Positions 12,699 to 23,745 of a stretch of DNA of 64,000 nucleotides are shown here, one piece after another. Source of the DNA: an uncultured Paracoccaceae bacterium (GTDB taxonomy: Bacteria; Pseudomonadota; Alphaproteobacteria; Rhodobacterales; Rhodobacteraceae); NCBI GenBank assembly GCA_947487205.1, contig CANKVU010000006.1, positions 62,001-126,000 on the forward strand, read 5' to 3'. The notes beneath the pieces are model-generated. The model did no database searches, was not told the DNA's origin, and saw only the letters and a list, made by a program, of their open reading frames with translations. Position numbers and translations under genes: made by a program. Numbering within the stretch: the stretch's first letter is position 1; each line of letters starts with the position of its first letter.

Positions 12699-13111
12699 GC
12701 GGCGGCCTGCTCCACGACGAGACCGGCACGCAGCGCACGCTCGGCTATGTGCTAGACCTCACGGCCGGGGATGGAAGCGCGCGCTGCCGCCTGACCGTGG
12801 ACGCGCGCCACACGAACCGCCACGGGGCGCTTCATGGCGGGATCGTGGCCTGCCTTCTGGATAACGCGATGGGGGCCACGGGCTCGTTATCGGTCGATGA
12901 CAGCGGCCTCTGGCCGATGGTCACCCTGTCGATGACGACGAATTTCGTCGCCGCCGCCAACGAGGGGGACGAACTGACGGCCACCGGTCGCCTGACCGGA
13001 GGCGGACGTTCGATCCGCTTCATCGACGGCGAACTGCGCGACCGGGTCGGCCGCTTGATCGCCACCGCGACCGGAACCTTCAAGCCTCTGCCGAAGGAAC
13101 GCCGCGCATGA
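12695..13111 (+). CDS. PaaI-type hotdog-fold acyl-CoA thioesterase
   Basis: This 138-residue protein belongs to the PaaI/YdiI hotdog thioesterase family. The diagnostic motif HTNRHGALHGGIVACLLDNAMG (residues about 34-55, with HGG and the acidic residue four positions after CLL) forms the helix and active-site loop. The C-terminal strands end in ATGTFKPLPK. Such enzymes hydrolyse stalled acyl-CoA thioesters and release CoA during catabolism of carboxylic acids. It overlaps both neighbours by 4 bases, so it is made as part of the catabolic operon. The substrate is unknown. Confidence 0.87.
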   Translation: MSGGLLHDETGTQRTLGYVLDLTAGDGSARCRLTVDARHTNRHGALHGGIVACLLDNAMGATGSLSVDDSGLWPMVTLSMTTNFVAAANEGDELTATGRLTGGGRSIRFIDGELRDRVGRLIATATGTFKPLPKERRA

Positions 13112-13893
13112 CCGGACGGATCGAGCGGGGGCACCATGCCTTGATAGTCTGGAACGACAATCCGGCAAAGCGGAATGCCCTGTCCGGATCGTATTACGAC
13201 ACGCTGCGGCAGGGCGTCGCCGAGGCTGCGGCGGACGGCGATATCGGGGCGGTGATCCTGGCCGGGGAGGGGGACTACTTCTGCTCCGGCGGCGATCTGG
13301 AAGCGCTGGCCACGCGCCGCGATCTGCCCAAGCGGGAGCGGGCCGATCTGGTCGAACGTCTGCACGACGTGATCCGGGCGATGCGCGACTGTCCCGCCCC
13401 GGTGATCGCGGCCGTCGAAGGCGGCGCGGCAGGCGCCGGATTCGCGCTGGCAATGGCCTGCGACGTGGTGATCGCGGCGGAGGGTGCGGAGTTCGCCGCC
13501 TCCTATGTCCGTGCCGGTCTGACGCCGGATGGCGGTCTGACCCATGCCCTCTCCCAATCGCTGGCGCCGCAAACGGTGCTGCCATTGCTCCTGACCGGCG
13601 ATCCCATAACGGCCGAGAGGCTGCTTTCCCTGGGCGCGATCAGCGAGATCGCCCCCCCTGGCGAGACGGTGGCCCGGGCCCGAACGCTCGCCAATCGACT
13701 GGGACACGGACCGCGCGAGGCGCAGGTCCGCATCAAGCGCCTGGCGCACGCCGCGCGCGCGGCGTCGCTCGACGAGCAACTGGTCGCGGAACGCGATTCG
13801 ATGGCCCGCGCGCAGGGCGGTCCGGAAGCCGAGGAGGGGATTTCGGCCCGGCTCGAAAAGCGCCAGCCCGAGTTCGGGAGGCTGCGGAAATGA
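13108..13893 (+). CDS. Crotonase-family enzyme (enoyl-CoA isomerase/hydratase-like, atypical active site)
   Basis: This 261-residue crotonase-fold protein has the CoA-binding stretch YFCSGGDLEAL and the helix region AVEGGAAGAGFALAMACDVVIA. In classical hydratases a catalytic glutamate stands two residues after the GGG/GAG turn. Here that position is alanine (GAGFALAM), and the second glutamate region reads FAASYVRAGLTPDGGL, with an aspartate in PDGG as in PaaG-type isomerases. The enzyme is therefore more likely an isomerase or another crotonase activity than a standard hydratase. The hydratase role can be filled by the fusion enzyme at 7116. It overlaps the thioesterase and the ligase by 4 bases each. 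Confidence 0.85.
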   Translation: MTGRIERGHHALIVWNDNPAKRNALSGSYYDTLRQGVAEAAADGDIGAVILAGEGDYFCSGGDLEALATRRDLPKRERADLVERLHDVIRAMRDCPAPVIAAVEGGAAGAGFALAMACDVVIAAEGAEFAASYVRAGLTPDGGLTHALSQSLAPQTVLPLLLTGDPITAERLLSLGAISEIAPPGETVARARTLANRLGHGPREAQVRIKRLAHAARAASLDEQLVAERDSMARAQGGPEAEEGISARLEKRQPEFGRLRK

Positions 13894-15389
13894 TCGATGC
13901 GGTCCGCATCCACGACCACATTGACGGCCATGCAGGGCAGCGCCCCGGCATGCCGGCGATCCGCGACAGTGACGGCGTGGTGCTCGACTGGGCGGGATAC
14001 CACGCCGCGAGCGAGCGCGCGGCGGCGATCCTGCGGGATCACGGCGCGCGGGCCGGGGACCGGATCCTGATCGTGGCCGAAAATTGCGTCGCGACCGCCG
14101 CCTTCGTCTTCGGTGCGAGCCGGCTTGGAGCCCGGGCGGTCCCCGTCAATGCCCGGATGACTGATGCGGAACTTGCCCGGATTGTCGCGCATGCCACGCC
14201 GCGTGTGTCCGTCTTCACGTCCGGGGCGTCGTGTGACGCGGCCCGCCATGGCGGGCAGGCGGAGGGTGTCACGACGGGGTTCGGCGACATCCGGATCGCG
14301 ACGGATCCGCACGCCATCGCCGAGGACGGCCACGATGTTGCCGTGATCCTGTATACCACCGGCACGACCGGCGCCCCCAAGGGGGTGATGCTGACGCACG
14401 AGAACCTCGATTTCGCGGGTGCCGCCTCGGCCCGCCTGCGGTCGATGACACCGCGCGACAGGGTCTACGGGGCGCTGCCCCTGACCCATGTCTTTGGCTT
14501 GGCGTCCATGTTGACGGCGGGCGCGGTCGCCGGTGCGGAAGTGCAACTCGAGGCGCGATTCTCGCCGCACGCGCTTCTAGCGGCGCTGAGGGACGGGGTG
14601 ACGGTCCTGCCGGCGGTCCCCCAGATGCATGCGCTTCTCATGAAACATACGGCGGAGGCCGGACTGGCCCGGCTGGAGGAGGCCAAGCTGCGCTACGTCT
14701 CGTCCGGGGCAGCGCCGCTCGATCCGGCCTGGAAGCGCAAGGCCGAGGAGTTCTACGGTCTGCCGCTGCAGAACGGCTACGGGATGACGGAATCGACCGC
14801 CGGGATCAGCGGGACGCTAAACGCGTTCGGCGATCCCGACATCTCCGTCGGCCCGCCGCTGCCGGGATGCGAGGTGGAGATCGCCGCGCCCGACGCGACC
14901 GGGGTGGGCGAGATCCTGACCCGTGGGCCCCACGTGATGAAGGGATATTACCGCGAGCCGGCGCTGACCGCCGAGGTTCTGTCGGAGGCGGGCTGGTTGT
15001 CGACTGGGGATCTGGGGCGGATCGACGATCGCGGGCGCCTCCATGTGGTCGGACGCAAGAAGGAGCTGATCATCCGGTCGGGCTTCAACATCTATCCGCC
15101 GGAGGTGGAGGCGGCGTTGAACGATCATCCGCAGGTGGTGCAGTCGGCCGTCATCGGCCGCGCGCGCGCCGGGAACGAGGACATCCTCGCCTTCGTCCAG
15201 TCGGCCGCGGGGGGGATCGAACCGGCCGCGCTGGCGGCGTTCGTGGCCGAGCGCCTTTCTGGCTACAAGTGCCCGAGCGCGATCTTCGTGGTCGATGCAC
15301 TGCCGGCCGCGGCCACGGGCAAGATACTCAAGCACAAGCTTCTCGACACCTTTGCCGAGAGGATCTCGGCCCATGACAGGAACGACTGA
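13890..15389 (+). CDS. Acyl-CoA ligase, AMP-forming (pimeloyl/fatty acid-CoA ligase type)
   Basis: This ANL-superfamily ligase activates a carboxylic acid with ATP and CoA. The 499-residue protein has the phosphate-binding loop [17 protein letters not shown] near residue 151, the adenylate motif [11 protein letters not shown], the hinge [24 protein letters not shown], and the catalytic lysine in [13 protein letters not shown] close to the C-terminus. All elements of an active enzyme are present. As the only ligase in the operon it is the probable entry enzyme for the acid imported by the TRAP transporter, equivalent to PimA in pimelate degradation. Substrate specificity cannot be read from sequence. 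Confidence 0.92.
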   Translation: MIDAVRIHDHIDGHAGQRPGMPAIRDSDGVVLDWAGYHAASERAAAILRDHGARAGDRILIVAENCVATAAFVFGASRLGARAVPVNARMTDAELARIVAHATPRVSVFTSGASCDAARHGGQAEGVTTGFGDIRIATDPHAIAEDGHDVAVILYTTGTTGAPKGVMLTHENLDFAGAASARLRSMTPRDRVYGALPLTHVFGLASMLTAGAVAGAEVQLEARFSPHALLAALRDGVTVLPAVPQMHALLMKHTAEAGLARLEEAKLRYVSSGAAPLDPAWKRKAEEFYGLPLQNGYGMTESTAGISGTLNAFGDPDISVGPPLPGCEVEIAAPDATGVGEILTRGPHVMKGYYREPALTAEVLSEAGWLSTGDLGRIDDRGRLHVVGRKKELIIRSGFNIYPPEVEAALNDHPQVVQSAVIGRARAGNEDILAFVQSAAGGIEPAALAAFVAERLSGYKCPSAIFVVDALPAAATGKILKHKLLDTFAERISAHDRND

Positions 15390-15390
15390 C

Positions 15391-16602
15391 ATGCCCAAGG
15401 ACATCCAGGGCCACGGCCCCGAACTCGGCACCTTCGAATGGCAAGACCCGATGTTGCTGGAACGCCAGCTGACCGAGGACGAACGCATGCTGCGTGACGC
15501 GGCGCGCCAGTTCGCCGACGAGGTGCTGGCGCCACGGGTGGCCGAAGGATACGCCACCGAGAAGGCCGATCCCGAACTGTTCCCGCTCATGGGCGGGGCG
15601 GGGCTTCTCGGCGTGACCGTCGACGAGGCTTATGGTGGCCTCGGGGCGAATTACGTCACCTATGGTCTTGTCGCCCGCGAGGTGGAGCGGATCGATTCCG
15701 GCTATCGCTCGATGATGTCGGTCCAGTCCTCGCTCGTCATGTATCCGATCGAGGCCTACGGATCGGAGGAGCAGAAACAGAAGTTTCTACCCGGGCTCGC
15801 GAGCGGCGACCTGATCGGCTGCTTCGGCTTGACCGAACCGGATGCCGGCTCCGATCCGGGCGGTATGAAGACGACGGCGCGCAGGACCGACGACGGCTAT
15901 GTCCTGAACGGATCCAAGATGTGGATCTCCAACTCGCCCTTTGCGGATGTCTTCGTCGTCTGGGCGAAATCCGAAGCGCATGAGGGCAAGATCCACGGCT
16001 TCGTGCTGGAAAAGGGAATGACCGGCCTGTCGGCACCGAAAATCGGCGGCAAGCTGAGCCTGCGCGCCTCGACCACCGGCGAGATCGTCATGGACAACGT
16101 CGAGGTCGGCGAGGACGCGCTGCTGCCGAACGTCCAGGGGTTGAAGGGGCCGTTCGGCTGCCTCAACCGCGCGCGTTACGGCATTTCCTGGGGCGCGATG
16201 GGCGCCGCCGAGGCCTGTTGGCACGCCGCCCGGTCCTACGGTCTGGAACGCAAGCAGTTCGACAAGCCCATCGCCGGCACGCAACTGTTCCAGAAGAAGC
16301 TCGCCGACATGCAGACCGAGATCGCGCTCGGCCTGCAGGGATCTCTGCGGCTCGGACGCATGATGGACGAGGGGCTTGCCGCGCCGGAACTCGTGAGCCT
16401 CATGAAGCGCAACAATTGCGGCAAGGCGTTGGAGATCGCGCGGACGGCGCGCGACATGCATGGCGGCAACGGGATCAGCGAGGAATACAAGGTCATGCGC
16501 CACATGATCAACCTCGAGACGGTGAACACCTACGAGGGGACGCACGATGTCCATGCGCTGATCCTCGGGCGCGCTCAGACGGGTCTGCAGGCGTTCTTCT
16601 GA
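15391..16602 (+). CDS. gcdH: Glutaryl-CoA dehydrogenase
   Basis: This FAD enzyme oxidises and decarboxylates glutaryl-CoA to crotonyl-CoA and CO2. The 403-residue sequence follows known GCDH closely: [15 protein letters not shown] with the arginine that binds the substrate's free carboxylate, [50 protein letters not shown], and the catalytic glutamate in [17 protein letters not shown] preferred the ATG at 15391 (AGGAA 8 bases upstream). An in-frame ATG at 15373 inside the ligase gene would add six residues. It supplies the step expected when an odd-chain dicarboxylate is shortened to glutaryl-CoA. Confidence 0.96.
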   Translation: MPKDIQGHGPELGTFEWQDPMLLERQLTEDERMLRDAARQFADEVLAPRVAEGYATEKADPELFPLMGGAGLLGVTVDEAYGGLGANYVTYGLVAREVERIDSGYRSMMSVQSSLVMYPIEAYGSEEQKQKFLPGLASGDLIGCFGLTEPDAGSDPGGMKTTARRTDDGYVLNGSKMWISNSPFADVFVVWAKSEAHEGKIHGFVLEKGMTGLSAPKIGGKLSLRASTTGEIVMDNVEVGEDALLPNVQGLKGPFGCLNRARYGISWGAMGAAEACWHAARSYGLERKQFDKPIAGTQLFQKKLADMQTEIALGLQGSLRLGRMMDEGLAAPELVSLMKRNNCGKALEIARTARDMHGGNGISEEYKVMRHMINLETVNTYEGTHDVHALILGRAQTGLQAFF

Positions 16603-17024
16603 TGCCCGGGCGCCGTTCCGACTACCCGACCCTTCGCCGGATGCAGACCCGTTGGTCCGACAACGATGCCTACGGACACATGAACAACGCGGTCCATTAC
16701 CGTTTCTTCGATAGCGCGGTCACGCTGCACATGATCGACGAGGGCGTGTTCGATCCCACCGGCTCGGACCAGATCTATCTGGTAGTGGAATCGGGGTGTC
16801 GCTACTTCGCCGCGCTTGGCTTTCCCGAAGAGGTGACCGTGGGGGTCCGGGTCGGACACCTTGGCACGTCGTCCGTCCGCTACGAGATCGCCCTCTTCGG
16901 GGGAGACCGGGATGAGGCCTCGGCCGAGGGTTTCTTCGTGCACGTGAACGTCGACCGGGGCAGCGGCGTCAAGGCCCCGATCCCGGAGGCGCAGCGCGCC
17001 GTGCTGGACGCGCTGCGGACCTGA
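16602..17024 (+). CDS. 4-hydroxybenzoyl-CoA thioesterase-like hotdog protein
   Basis: This 140-residue acyl-CoA thioesterase belongs to the 4HBT/YbgC hotdog group. The defining motif TRWSDNDAYGHMNNAVHYRFFD (about residues 16-37) includes the catalytic aspartate and the GHMNN turn. The remainder is strand-rich with VVESGCRYFAAL. Its start overlaps the gcdH stop (TGATG), placing it last in the operon. It is the second hotdog thioesterase of the cluster and from a different subfamily than the one at 12695. The two probably have different substrates or act as safety valves for CoA release. Confidence 0.88.
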   Translation: MPGRRSDYPTLRRMQTRWSDNDAYGHMNNAVHYRFFDSAVTLHMIDEGVFDPTGSDQIYLVVESGCRYFAALGFPEEVTVGVRVGHLGTSSVRYEIALFGGDRDEASAEGFFVHVNVDRGSGVKAPIPEAQRAVLDALRT

Positions 17025-17027
17025 TCG

Positions 17028-18659
17028 TCATTTGGCGGGGCCGGTATCCCTGGCATGATCGGGGATGTCGGGCTCGTCGATGTCGACGCGGTCGATCCCC
17101 TCGCGCCGGAAGGCCACGATCATCGACACCATCATCATGGAGACCATGATGAAGATCGGCAGTCCGACCACCGTGATGACCTGCTGCAACGCCTCGAGGG
17201 CCTGATCCCCGGCCATGATCATCAGGATCGCCGCCACCAACCCCTCGGAAAGGCCCCAGAAGACGCGCTGATGGACCGGCCCGGCATCCGGTGAGCCCGA
17301 GCAGAGCATGTCCACCACGAGCGAGGCCGAGTCCGACGAGGTGGCGAAGAAGATCGCCACGATGACGATCGCGATGCCCTGGATCAGTTGCGTGGCCGGA
17401 AAGCTTTCGAAGAAGGCGAACATCGCCAGCGGGATCGAGTTCGACACGGCCTCCGAGATCCGGCCCGCGTCGTCGCCCATCTGGTTGCGCATCGCATCCC
17501 CGATCCCGTCGATCGACATCGCCGACCAGCCGAAGATCGCGAACCAGACGAGGGTGAACATCGACGGCGCGAAGAGTACGCCAAGCACGAATTCGCGGAT
17601 CGTCCGCCCATAGGAGATCCGGGCGACGAACAGGCCGATGAAGGGCGACCACGTCACCGTCCAGGCCCAGTAGAAGACCGTCCAGGACCCTTGCCACCCC
17701 CAACCGTCGGTATCGGGCAGGTATCCCGCCATCATGTCGTTCCAGAACGCCAGATGGGGCAGGTTCTCGAAGTAGAGGCCGAATGTCTGGACGATGCCGC
17801 GCAGCAGGAACAGCGTCGACCCGGTCAGCAGCACGAAGATCATCAGTGCCACCGCCATGGCGATATTGATGTTCGACAACAGTTTCACGCCTGAATCGAG
17901 GCCCGCGACGATGGAGCCGACCGCGACCGCGGTCAGTACCGCGAGGATCGCGATGCGCAGCGGAACGCCGTCCGGCCACCCGAAGAGCGCCTCGAGCCCC
18001 GCGCCGATCTGGCTTGTTCCGAGCCCAAGCGACACGGCCACGCCGAAGATCGTCCCGAGGATGCCGAACACGTCGATCGTCTTGCCGATCGGTCCGTAGA
18101 TCCGCGTCCCGAGGAGCGGCCAGAACACCGAGCTGACCCGGACCGGGAGCTTGTACCGGTAGATGAAGTAGGCAAACGCCAGGCCGGGCAGGGCGAAGAT
18201 CGTCCAAGTATGCAGCCCGAGGTGATAGATCGCGATGGAGATGGCGTAGTTCGCCGCCTCTTCGCTGTAGGGTTCGACGCCGGTGATCGGCGGCGTCGAG
18301 AAATGGGAGATCGGCTCCGCGACGCCCCAGAACATCAGCACCGTTCCGATGCCGCCGGCGAAAAGCATCGTGAACCACGACAATCCGGAATATTCCGGGC
18401 GCGCCGAGGGACCGCCCAGGCGGATATGTCCGTAGCTGGAAAACGCGGCGAAGAGCAGGAAGCCCAGCCACACATTGACGCCCAGGATGAAGAACCAGCC
18501 CAGCTTGGCCACGATCCAGCTTCGCGCGGCGGCGAAGAGCTCGTTGATCGGTCCGGGTGCAATGGCGAGCGCGGCCACGAACAGGATCATGAAACCGGCG
18601 GAGACGAAGAAGATTGTCGGGTCGGTGCGAAGTCCTAGTCGGTCGGCCAATGCTTTCAT
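17028..18659 (-). CDS. BCCT-family betaine/carnitine/choline-type transporter
   Basis: This inner-membrane transporter takes up quaternary ammonium compounds (glycine betaine, choline, carnitine) or related osmolytes such as DMSP. The 543-residue protein has about 12 membrane segments. It carries the BCCT helix-3 region AGGIGTVLMFWGVAEPISHF and the tryptophan-rich helix-8 box with FYWAWTVTWSPFIGLFVARIS. The short basic C-terminus has few charged repeats, unlike the long osmosensing tails of some osmoregulated members. The gene faces the catabolic operon and ends 3 bases from it. A hairpin covering its ribosome-binding site is annotated separately. The substrate is unknown. Confidence 0.94.
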   Translation of the reverse strand: MKALADRLGLRTDPTIFFVSAGFMILFVAALAIAPGPINELFAAARSWIVAKLGWFFILGVNVWLGFLLFAAFSSYGHIRLGGPSARPEYSGLSWFTMLFAGGIGTVLMFWGVAEPISHFSTPPITGVEPYSEEAANYAISIAIYHLGLHTWTIFALPGLAFAYFIYRYKLPVRVSSVFWPLLGTRIYGPIGKTIDVFGILGTIFGVAVSLGLGTSQIGAGLEALFGWPDGVPLRIAILAVLTAVAVGSIVAGLDSGVKLLSNINIAMAVALMIFVLLTGSTLFLLRGIVQTFGLYFENLPHLAFWNDMMAGYLPDTDGWGWQGSWTVFYWAWTVTWSPFIGLFVARISYGRTIREFVLGVLFAPSMFTLVWFAIFGWSAMSIDGIGDAMRNQMGDDAGRISEAVSNSIPLAMFAFFESFPATQLIQGIAIVIVAIFFATSSDSASLVVDMLCSGSPDAGPVHQRVFWGLSEGLVAAILMIMAGDQALEALQQVITVVGLPIFIMVSMMMVSMIVAFRREGIDRVDIDEPDIPDHARDTGPAK

Positions 18660-18663
18660 GGCT

Positions 18664-18691
18664 GAACCCCTTCTGCGAGTGTAAGGGGTTC
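18664..18691 (-). promoter_or_regulatory. Hairpin sequestering the BCCT ribosome-binding site (or terminator of the upstream operon)
   Basis: On the minus-strand RNA, GAACCCCTT (18691-18683) pairs perfectly with AAGGGGTTC (18672-18664) across a 10-base loop. The AAGGGG part is the Shine-Dalgarno sequence of the BCCT gene, 7 bases before its ATG at 18659, so the folded form hides it. No T-run follows, yet the stem also begins 38 bases after the CIA30 stop and could act as that operon's terminator. The pairing is seen in the sequence. A regulatory role is inferred. Confidence 0.55.
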
Positions 18692-18728
18692 ACCTAGGGG
18701 GCAATCACGTTTCGGCGACCGCGCCTTG

Positions 18729-19214
18729 TTAATTTTCTCCGAAGAGATCCAGCGCCGCGAGCGACAGGTCGGGGCGGAAGGCCCGCCCGAATGCCACCAG
18801 CCCGATCCGGCGCAGACCGCCCGGATCGAACGGTGCGTCGATCCTGTGGGCCTCCAGACCCGCGAAGGGCAGGCGGATCCGGGTCCATTCCGGCCCGGCG
18901 CGGAACGTGGCGCGATAGCTTTGCCAGGGCTTCTCCACCGCGTCGGTCTTGAGGTGCAGATTGTACTCCGCGCAGTCGCCCAGAACCTCGATCTCGATCC
19001 CGTCGGAGGTCGGGGCCGCGCCCATATCCGTCGCCATCTGGAGGAAGCCACCATCGTTTTCGAGCGAGACTTCGCCCGTCAGGCGAAGCGCCACGCGGCC
19101 CGCCACCCGCTCCTGCCGCAGCGTGCCAACGCTGGCGCCGCCCATTACCTGGTCCGATACGCAGCGCCAGCCGGCCATCCCGTCCCGTTCCGCGTCGAAG
19201 AGGCGCCGCCTCAT
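18729..19214 (-). CDS. CIA30 / NDUFAF1-like domain protein
   Basis: This 161-residue protein matches the CIA30 (complex I intermediate-associated protein 30) beta-sandwich family. It contains WRCVSDQVMGGASVGTL near the N-terminus, the VSLENDGGFLQM motif, and DGIEIEVLGDCAEYNLHLKT followed by YRATFRAG. Eukaryotic members assist respiratory complex I assembly. Bacterial members are of unknown function and carry the same carbohydrate-binding-like fold. The start codon overlaps the stop of the DUF475 gene (ATGA at 19211-19214), so the two are translationally coupled. No signal peptide is visible, so a cytoplasmic location is likely. Confidence 0.8.
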   Translation of the reverse strand: MRRRLFDAERDGMAGWRCVSDQVMGGASVGTLRQERVAGRVALRLTGEVSLENDGGFLQMATDMGAAPTSDGIEIEVLGDCAEYNLHLKTDAVEKPWQSYRATFRAGPEWTRIRLPFAGLEAHRIDAPFDPGGLRRIGLVAFGRAFRPDLSLAALDLFGEN

Positions 19215-20245
19215 GCGGCGGCGGCCCTGTTCTCGCGCACCGAGGACCAGAGCGAGGCGGCGATAAGCGCCACGCCGATGAGCCCGGTGATCACCTCGGG
19301 CACGTGGACGAGCGGCTGGAGGAACATGATCACGGCCAGCAGGAAGATCGCGTAGAAGGCGCCGTGCTCCAGGTACGCGTATGCGGCGAGCGTTCCCTTC
19401 TCGACCAGCATGATCGTCATCGAGCGGACATACATCGCGCCGATCCCGAGGCCGATGGCGATGATGAAGAGGTTCTGGGTCAGCGCGAAGGCGCCGATCA
19501 CCCCGTCGAAGGAAAAGCTCGCGTCCAGCATTTCCAGGTAGAGGAACGCCCCCAGACCCCCCTGTGCCGCGACCTTGTCGGCGCCGCCCTTGTCGAGCGC
19601 CGTGCCGAGGACGTGGACGATGAGATACGTGACGAGCCCCCAGAGGGCCATGGTGACGAACCGGCCGTCCGCGCCATCGGGAAAGAACTGGGAGACGGTC
19701 AGCACCACGAGCGCCGTGACCGCCACGTCCGTTCCCCGCGTTCCGCCATGCCGCGCCACCCACCGCTCCGGGCCGGCAATCCAGTGCGACCCCTTCTCCG
19801 GGTCGAGGAAGAACGACAGGGCGACCATCATCAGGAAGGTGCCGCCGAAGGCTGCGATGTCGGGATGCGCCTCGTCCATGATCCGCGCGTATTCGCCGGG
19901 GTCGTTGGCCGCCAGAACAAGGGCCGAGATCGGCCCAGTCTGCGCCGCGATGGCGACGATCGCGAGCGGGAAGATGATCCGCATGCCGAAGACGGCGATC
20001 ACGATGCCCCAGGTCAGGAACCGGCGCTGCCACACGGGATCCATGCGCTTCAGGACATTTGCGTTGACGATGGCGTTGTCGAAACTGAGCGAGATCTCCA
20101 GGGCCGCGAGGACGAGCGAGATGAAGAACAGGCCCGCCGTTCCCTCCACGGTGCCGGTGAAGGACCAGCCCACCCACACCGAGAGCGCGAGGCCGAGCGC
20201 GGTTACGGCGAAAGCCCATGTGAAGTAGCTGGCGGCGGTCTTCAT
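19211..20245 (-). CDS. DUF475 (TerC-like) integral membrane protein
   Basis: This 344-residue polytopic membrane protein matches the DUF475 family, a relative of TerC, with about 8-9 membrane segments. Typical stretches are LAALEISLSFDNAIVNANVLKRM, with acidic and asparagine residues inside a membrane helix, and FLTWGIVIAVFGMRIIFPLAIV. A repeat-like second half holds YLEMLDASFSFDGVIGAFALT. TerC relatives are linked to metal ion (manganese) export or metal loading of secreted proteins and to tellurite resistance. The role of DUF475 itself is not established. I took the ATG at 20245 with GGGAG upstream, not the longer open frame. Confidence 0.85.
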   Translation of the reverse strand: MKTAASYFTWAFAVTALGLALSVWVGWSFTGTVEGTAGLFFISLVLAALEISLSFDNAIVNANVLKRMDPVWQRRFLTWGIVIAVFGMRIIFPLAIVAIAAQTGPISALVLAANDPGEYARIMDEAHPDIAAFGGTFLMMVALSFFLDPEKGSHWIAGPERWVARHGGTRGTDVAVTALVVLTVSQFFPDGADGRFVTMALWGLVTYLIVHVLGTALDKGGADKVAAQGGLGAFLYLEMLDASFSFDGVIGAFALTQNLFIIAIGLGIGAMYVRSMTIMLVEKGTLAAYAYLEHGAFYAIFLLAVIMFLQPLVHVPEVITGLIGVALIAASLWSSVRENRAAAA

Positions 20246-20760
20246 GCGAGGCTCCCTGCGACACTGGGGGCAGCAGATAAACCCTTCGGTCAGGCTTTGC
20301 ATCCCCTGCCGATGTACGCCTTGCGCGGACCCGCCGGGGCGGCGTCCGCACGGCTCGAGTGTGCCGCCACTCCGCAATTTTGTTTGCAAATGACCATCGA
20401 GGGGCGGTCGTGATGGGGCCGGGCCGAGCCGCGCTTCGGAACCGGGTGACGTTCGCCGCCGCACCATGACCTTTGGGGGAAGCCACTGCCGCACGGTTCC
20501 ACGCTCCGGTGATCGACAGCGCGCGGGAGGTGGAGTGCGCCGGCGGGTACGGGCCATGCGGGTAAGACGACGTATTGCGCTGCGCTCCGGTGGGCGCGGG
20601 CAGTGGCCGGCACGTTTCGTCGCACCGATCGGATTGGCGCCTCCGCCGGGCTAGATTTCTGCGGCGTGGCCGCGCGCGGCGTCCATTTGTGTGCGTCGCA
20701 GGCAAGACGTACGAAGACGCGCCGGTCGAGGCAAAACCCAGATCCCAGGGGAGTGAAACC
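20246..20760. other. Divergent intergenic region between DUF475 gene and katG
   Basis: The 515 bases contain no gene I can support. The katG frame stays open upstream to 20575 but is arginine-rich and unlike any KatG. AGGGGAG just before 20761 marks the true start. An AT-richer patch with the palindrome TTTGCAAA at 20383-20390 stands out from the G+C-rich surroundings and may belong to a promoter. I did not find a clear OxyR-type site by eye. Confidence 0.5.
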
Positions 20761-23073
<2,313 letters not shown>

Positions 23074-23101
23074 TCACGGGGAAGGGGGCACCACGGGCTC
23101 G

Positions 23102-23127
23102 CGGGCCTGCGCCATGGCGCAGGCCCG
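23102..23127 (+). terminator. 26-base perfect palindrome after katG, terminator-like
   Basis: The sequence from 23102 to 23127 equals its own reverse complement (CGGGCCTGCGCC / ATGG centre / CGCAGGCCCG). It can form an 11-bp G+C-rich stem with a 4-base loop, 29 bases after the katG stop. No T-tract follows. It most likely ends katG transcription and separates it from the phasin gene. Confidence 0.6.
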
Positions 23128-23145
23128 GTCCACGGGGACGCATTC

Positions 23146-23173
23146 TTGAAGGCGGTGGGGTCCCGCCTAGCTA
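23146..23173 (+). promoter_or_regulatory. Candidate sigma-70-type promoter of the phasin gene
   Basis: TTGAAG at 23146-23151 and TAGCTA at 23168-23173 are separated by 16 bases. They lie between the katG hairpin and the phasin start, with transcription expected about 40 bases before the ATG at 23222. The -10 box is imperfect, so this is a modest candidate. Confidence 0.35.
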
Positions 23174-23221
23174 AACCTGCACCGGCGGGCCCGGCCCGCC
23201 GATCAGGAGGAGGACAGCGAG

Positions 23222-23713
23222 ATGGCCCAGAACAAGAACCCGTTCGACATGAGCGAGTACATGCAGGCGTTCGATCCCGAACGGATCGCCCGGATGTGGA
23301 ACCCGCAGACGATGATGCAGATGTTCCAGCAGCCGCAGGCCCAGATGTTCGACATGGAGCAGGTCATCCGCGCCAACCAGCGCAATTTCGATGCCATGTC
23401 GGAGGCGAACAAGTCCGCGGCCGAGGCGTACAAGGACCTGCTCGACAAGCAGATGGAGATCTTCGAGAAGCTGACCCATGTCGCACGGCAGCAATACGAA
23501 TGGACCGAGGAGAATGCAGGCCCCGACGCGATCAAGGCCCGCACCCATGCGATCAACGAGGCGGTCGAGGAGGCCCTCAAGCTGATGCGCAAGATGGCCG
23601 ACAATGCCCGCGACGCCAACGAGGAGGCCTATCGCTCGATGCAATCGCAGATCGACGAATCGGTCTCCAAGGTCGAGAAGACCGCAAAGCGCGCCGCCAA
23701 CAAGTCGTCCTGA
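23222..23713 (+). CDS. Phasin-family protein
   Basis: This 163-residue hydrophilic, almost entirely helical protein matches the phasin family, whose members coat polyhydroxyalkanoate granules or act in stress-related roles. The N-terminal third is rich in Met, Gln and Phe (QTMMQMFQQPQAQMFDMEQV). The core has ANQRNFDAMSEANKSAAEAYKD and ARQQYEWTEENA, and the C-terminus is an amphipathic lysine- and alanine-rich helix. A strong ribosome-binding site (AGGAGGA) precedes the ATG. No polyhydroxyalkanoate synthase is in the window, so the link to storage granules is by family only. Confidence 0.85.
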   Translation: MAQNKNPFDMSEYMQAFDPERIARMWNPQTMMQMFQQPQAQMFDMEQVIRANQRNFDAMSEANKSAAEAYKDLLDKQMEIFEKLTHVARQQYEWTEENAGPDAIKARTHAINEAVEEALKLMRKMADNARDANEEAYRSMQSQIDESVSKVEKTAKRAANKSS

Positions 23714-23745
23714 TCGACCTTCGGAATACGCCGGCATACACCTAA

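Noticed and set aside
20575-20760. N-terminal extension of the KatG reading frame.
   Set aside because: The added sequence is arginine-rich, unlike KatG, and a good ribosome-binding site precedes the ATG at 20761.
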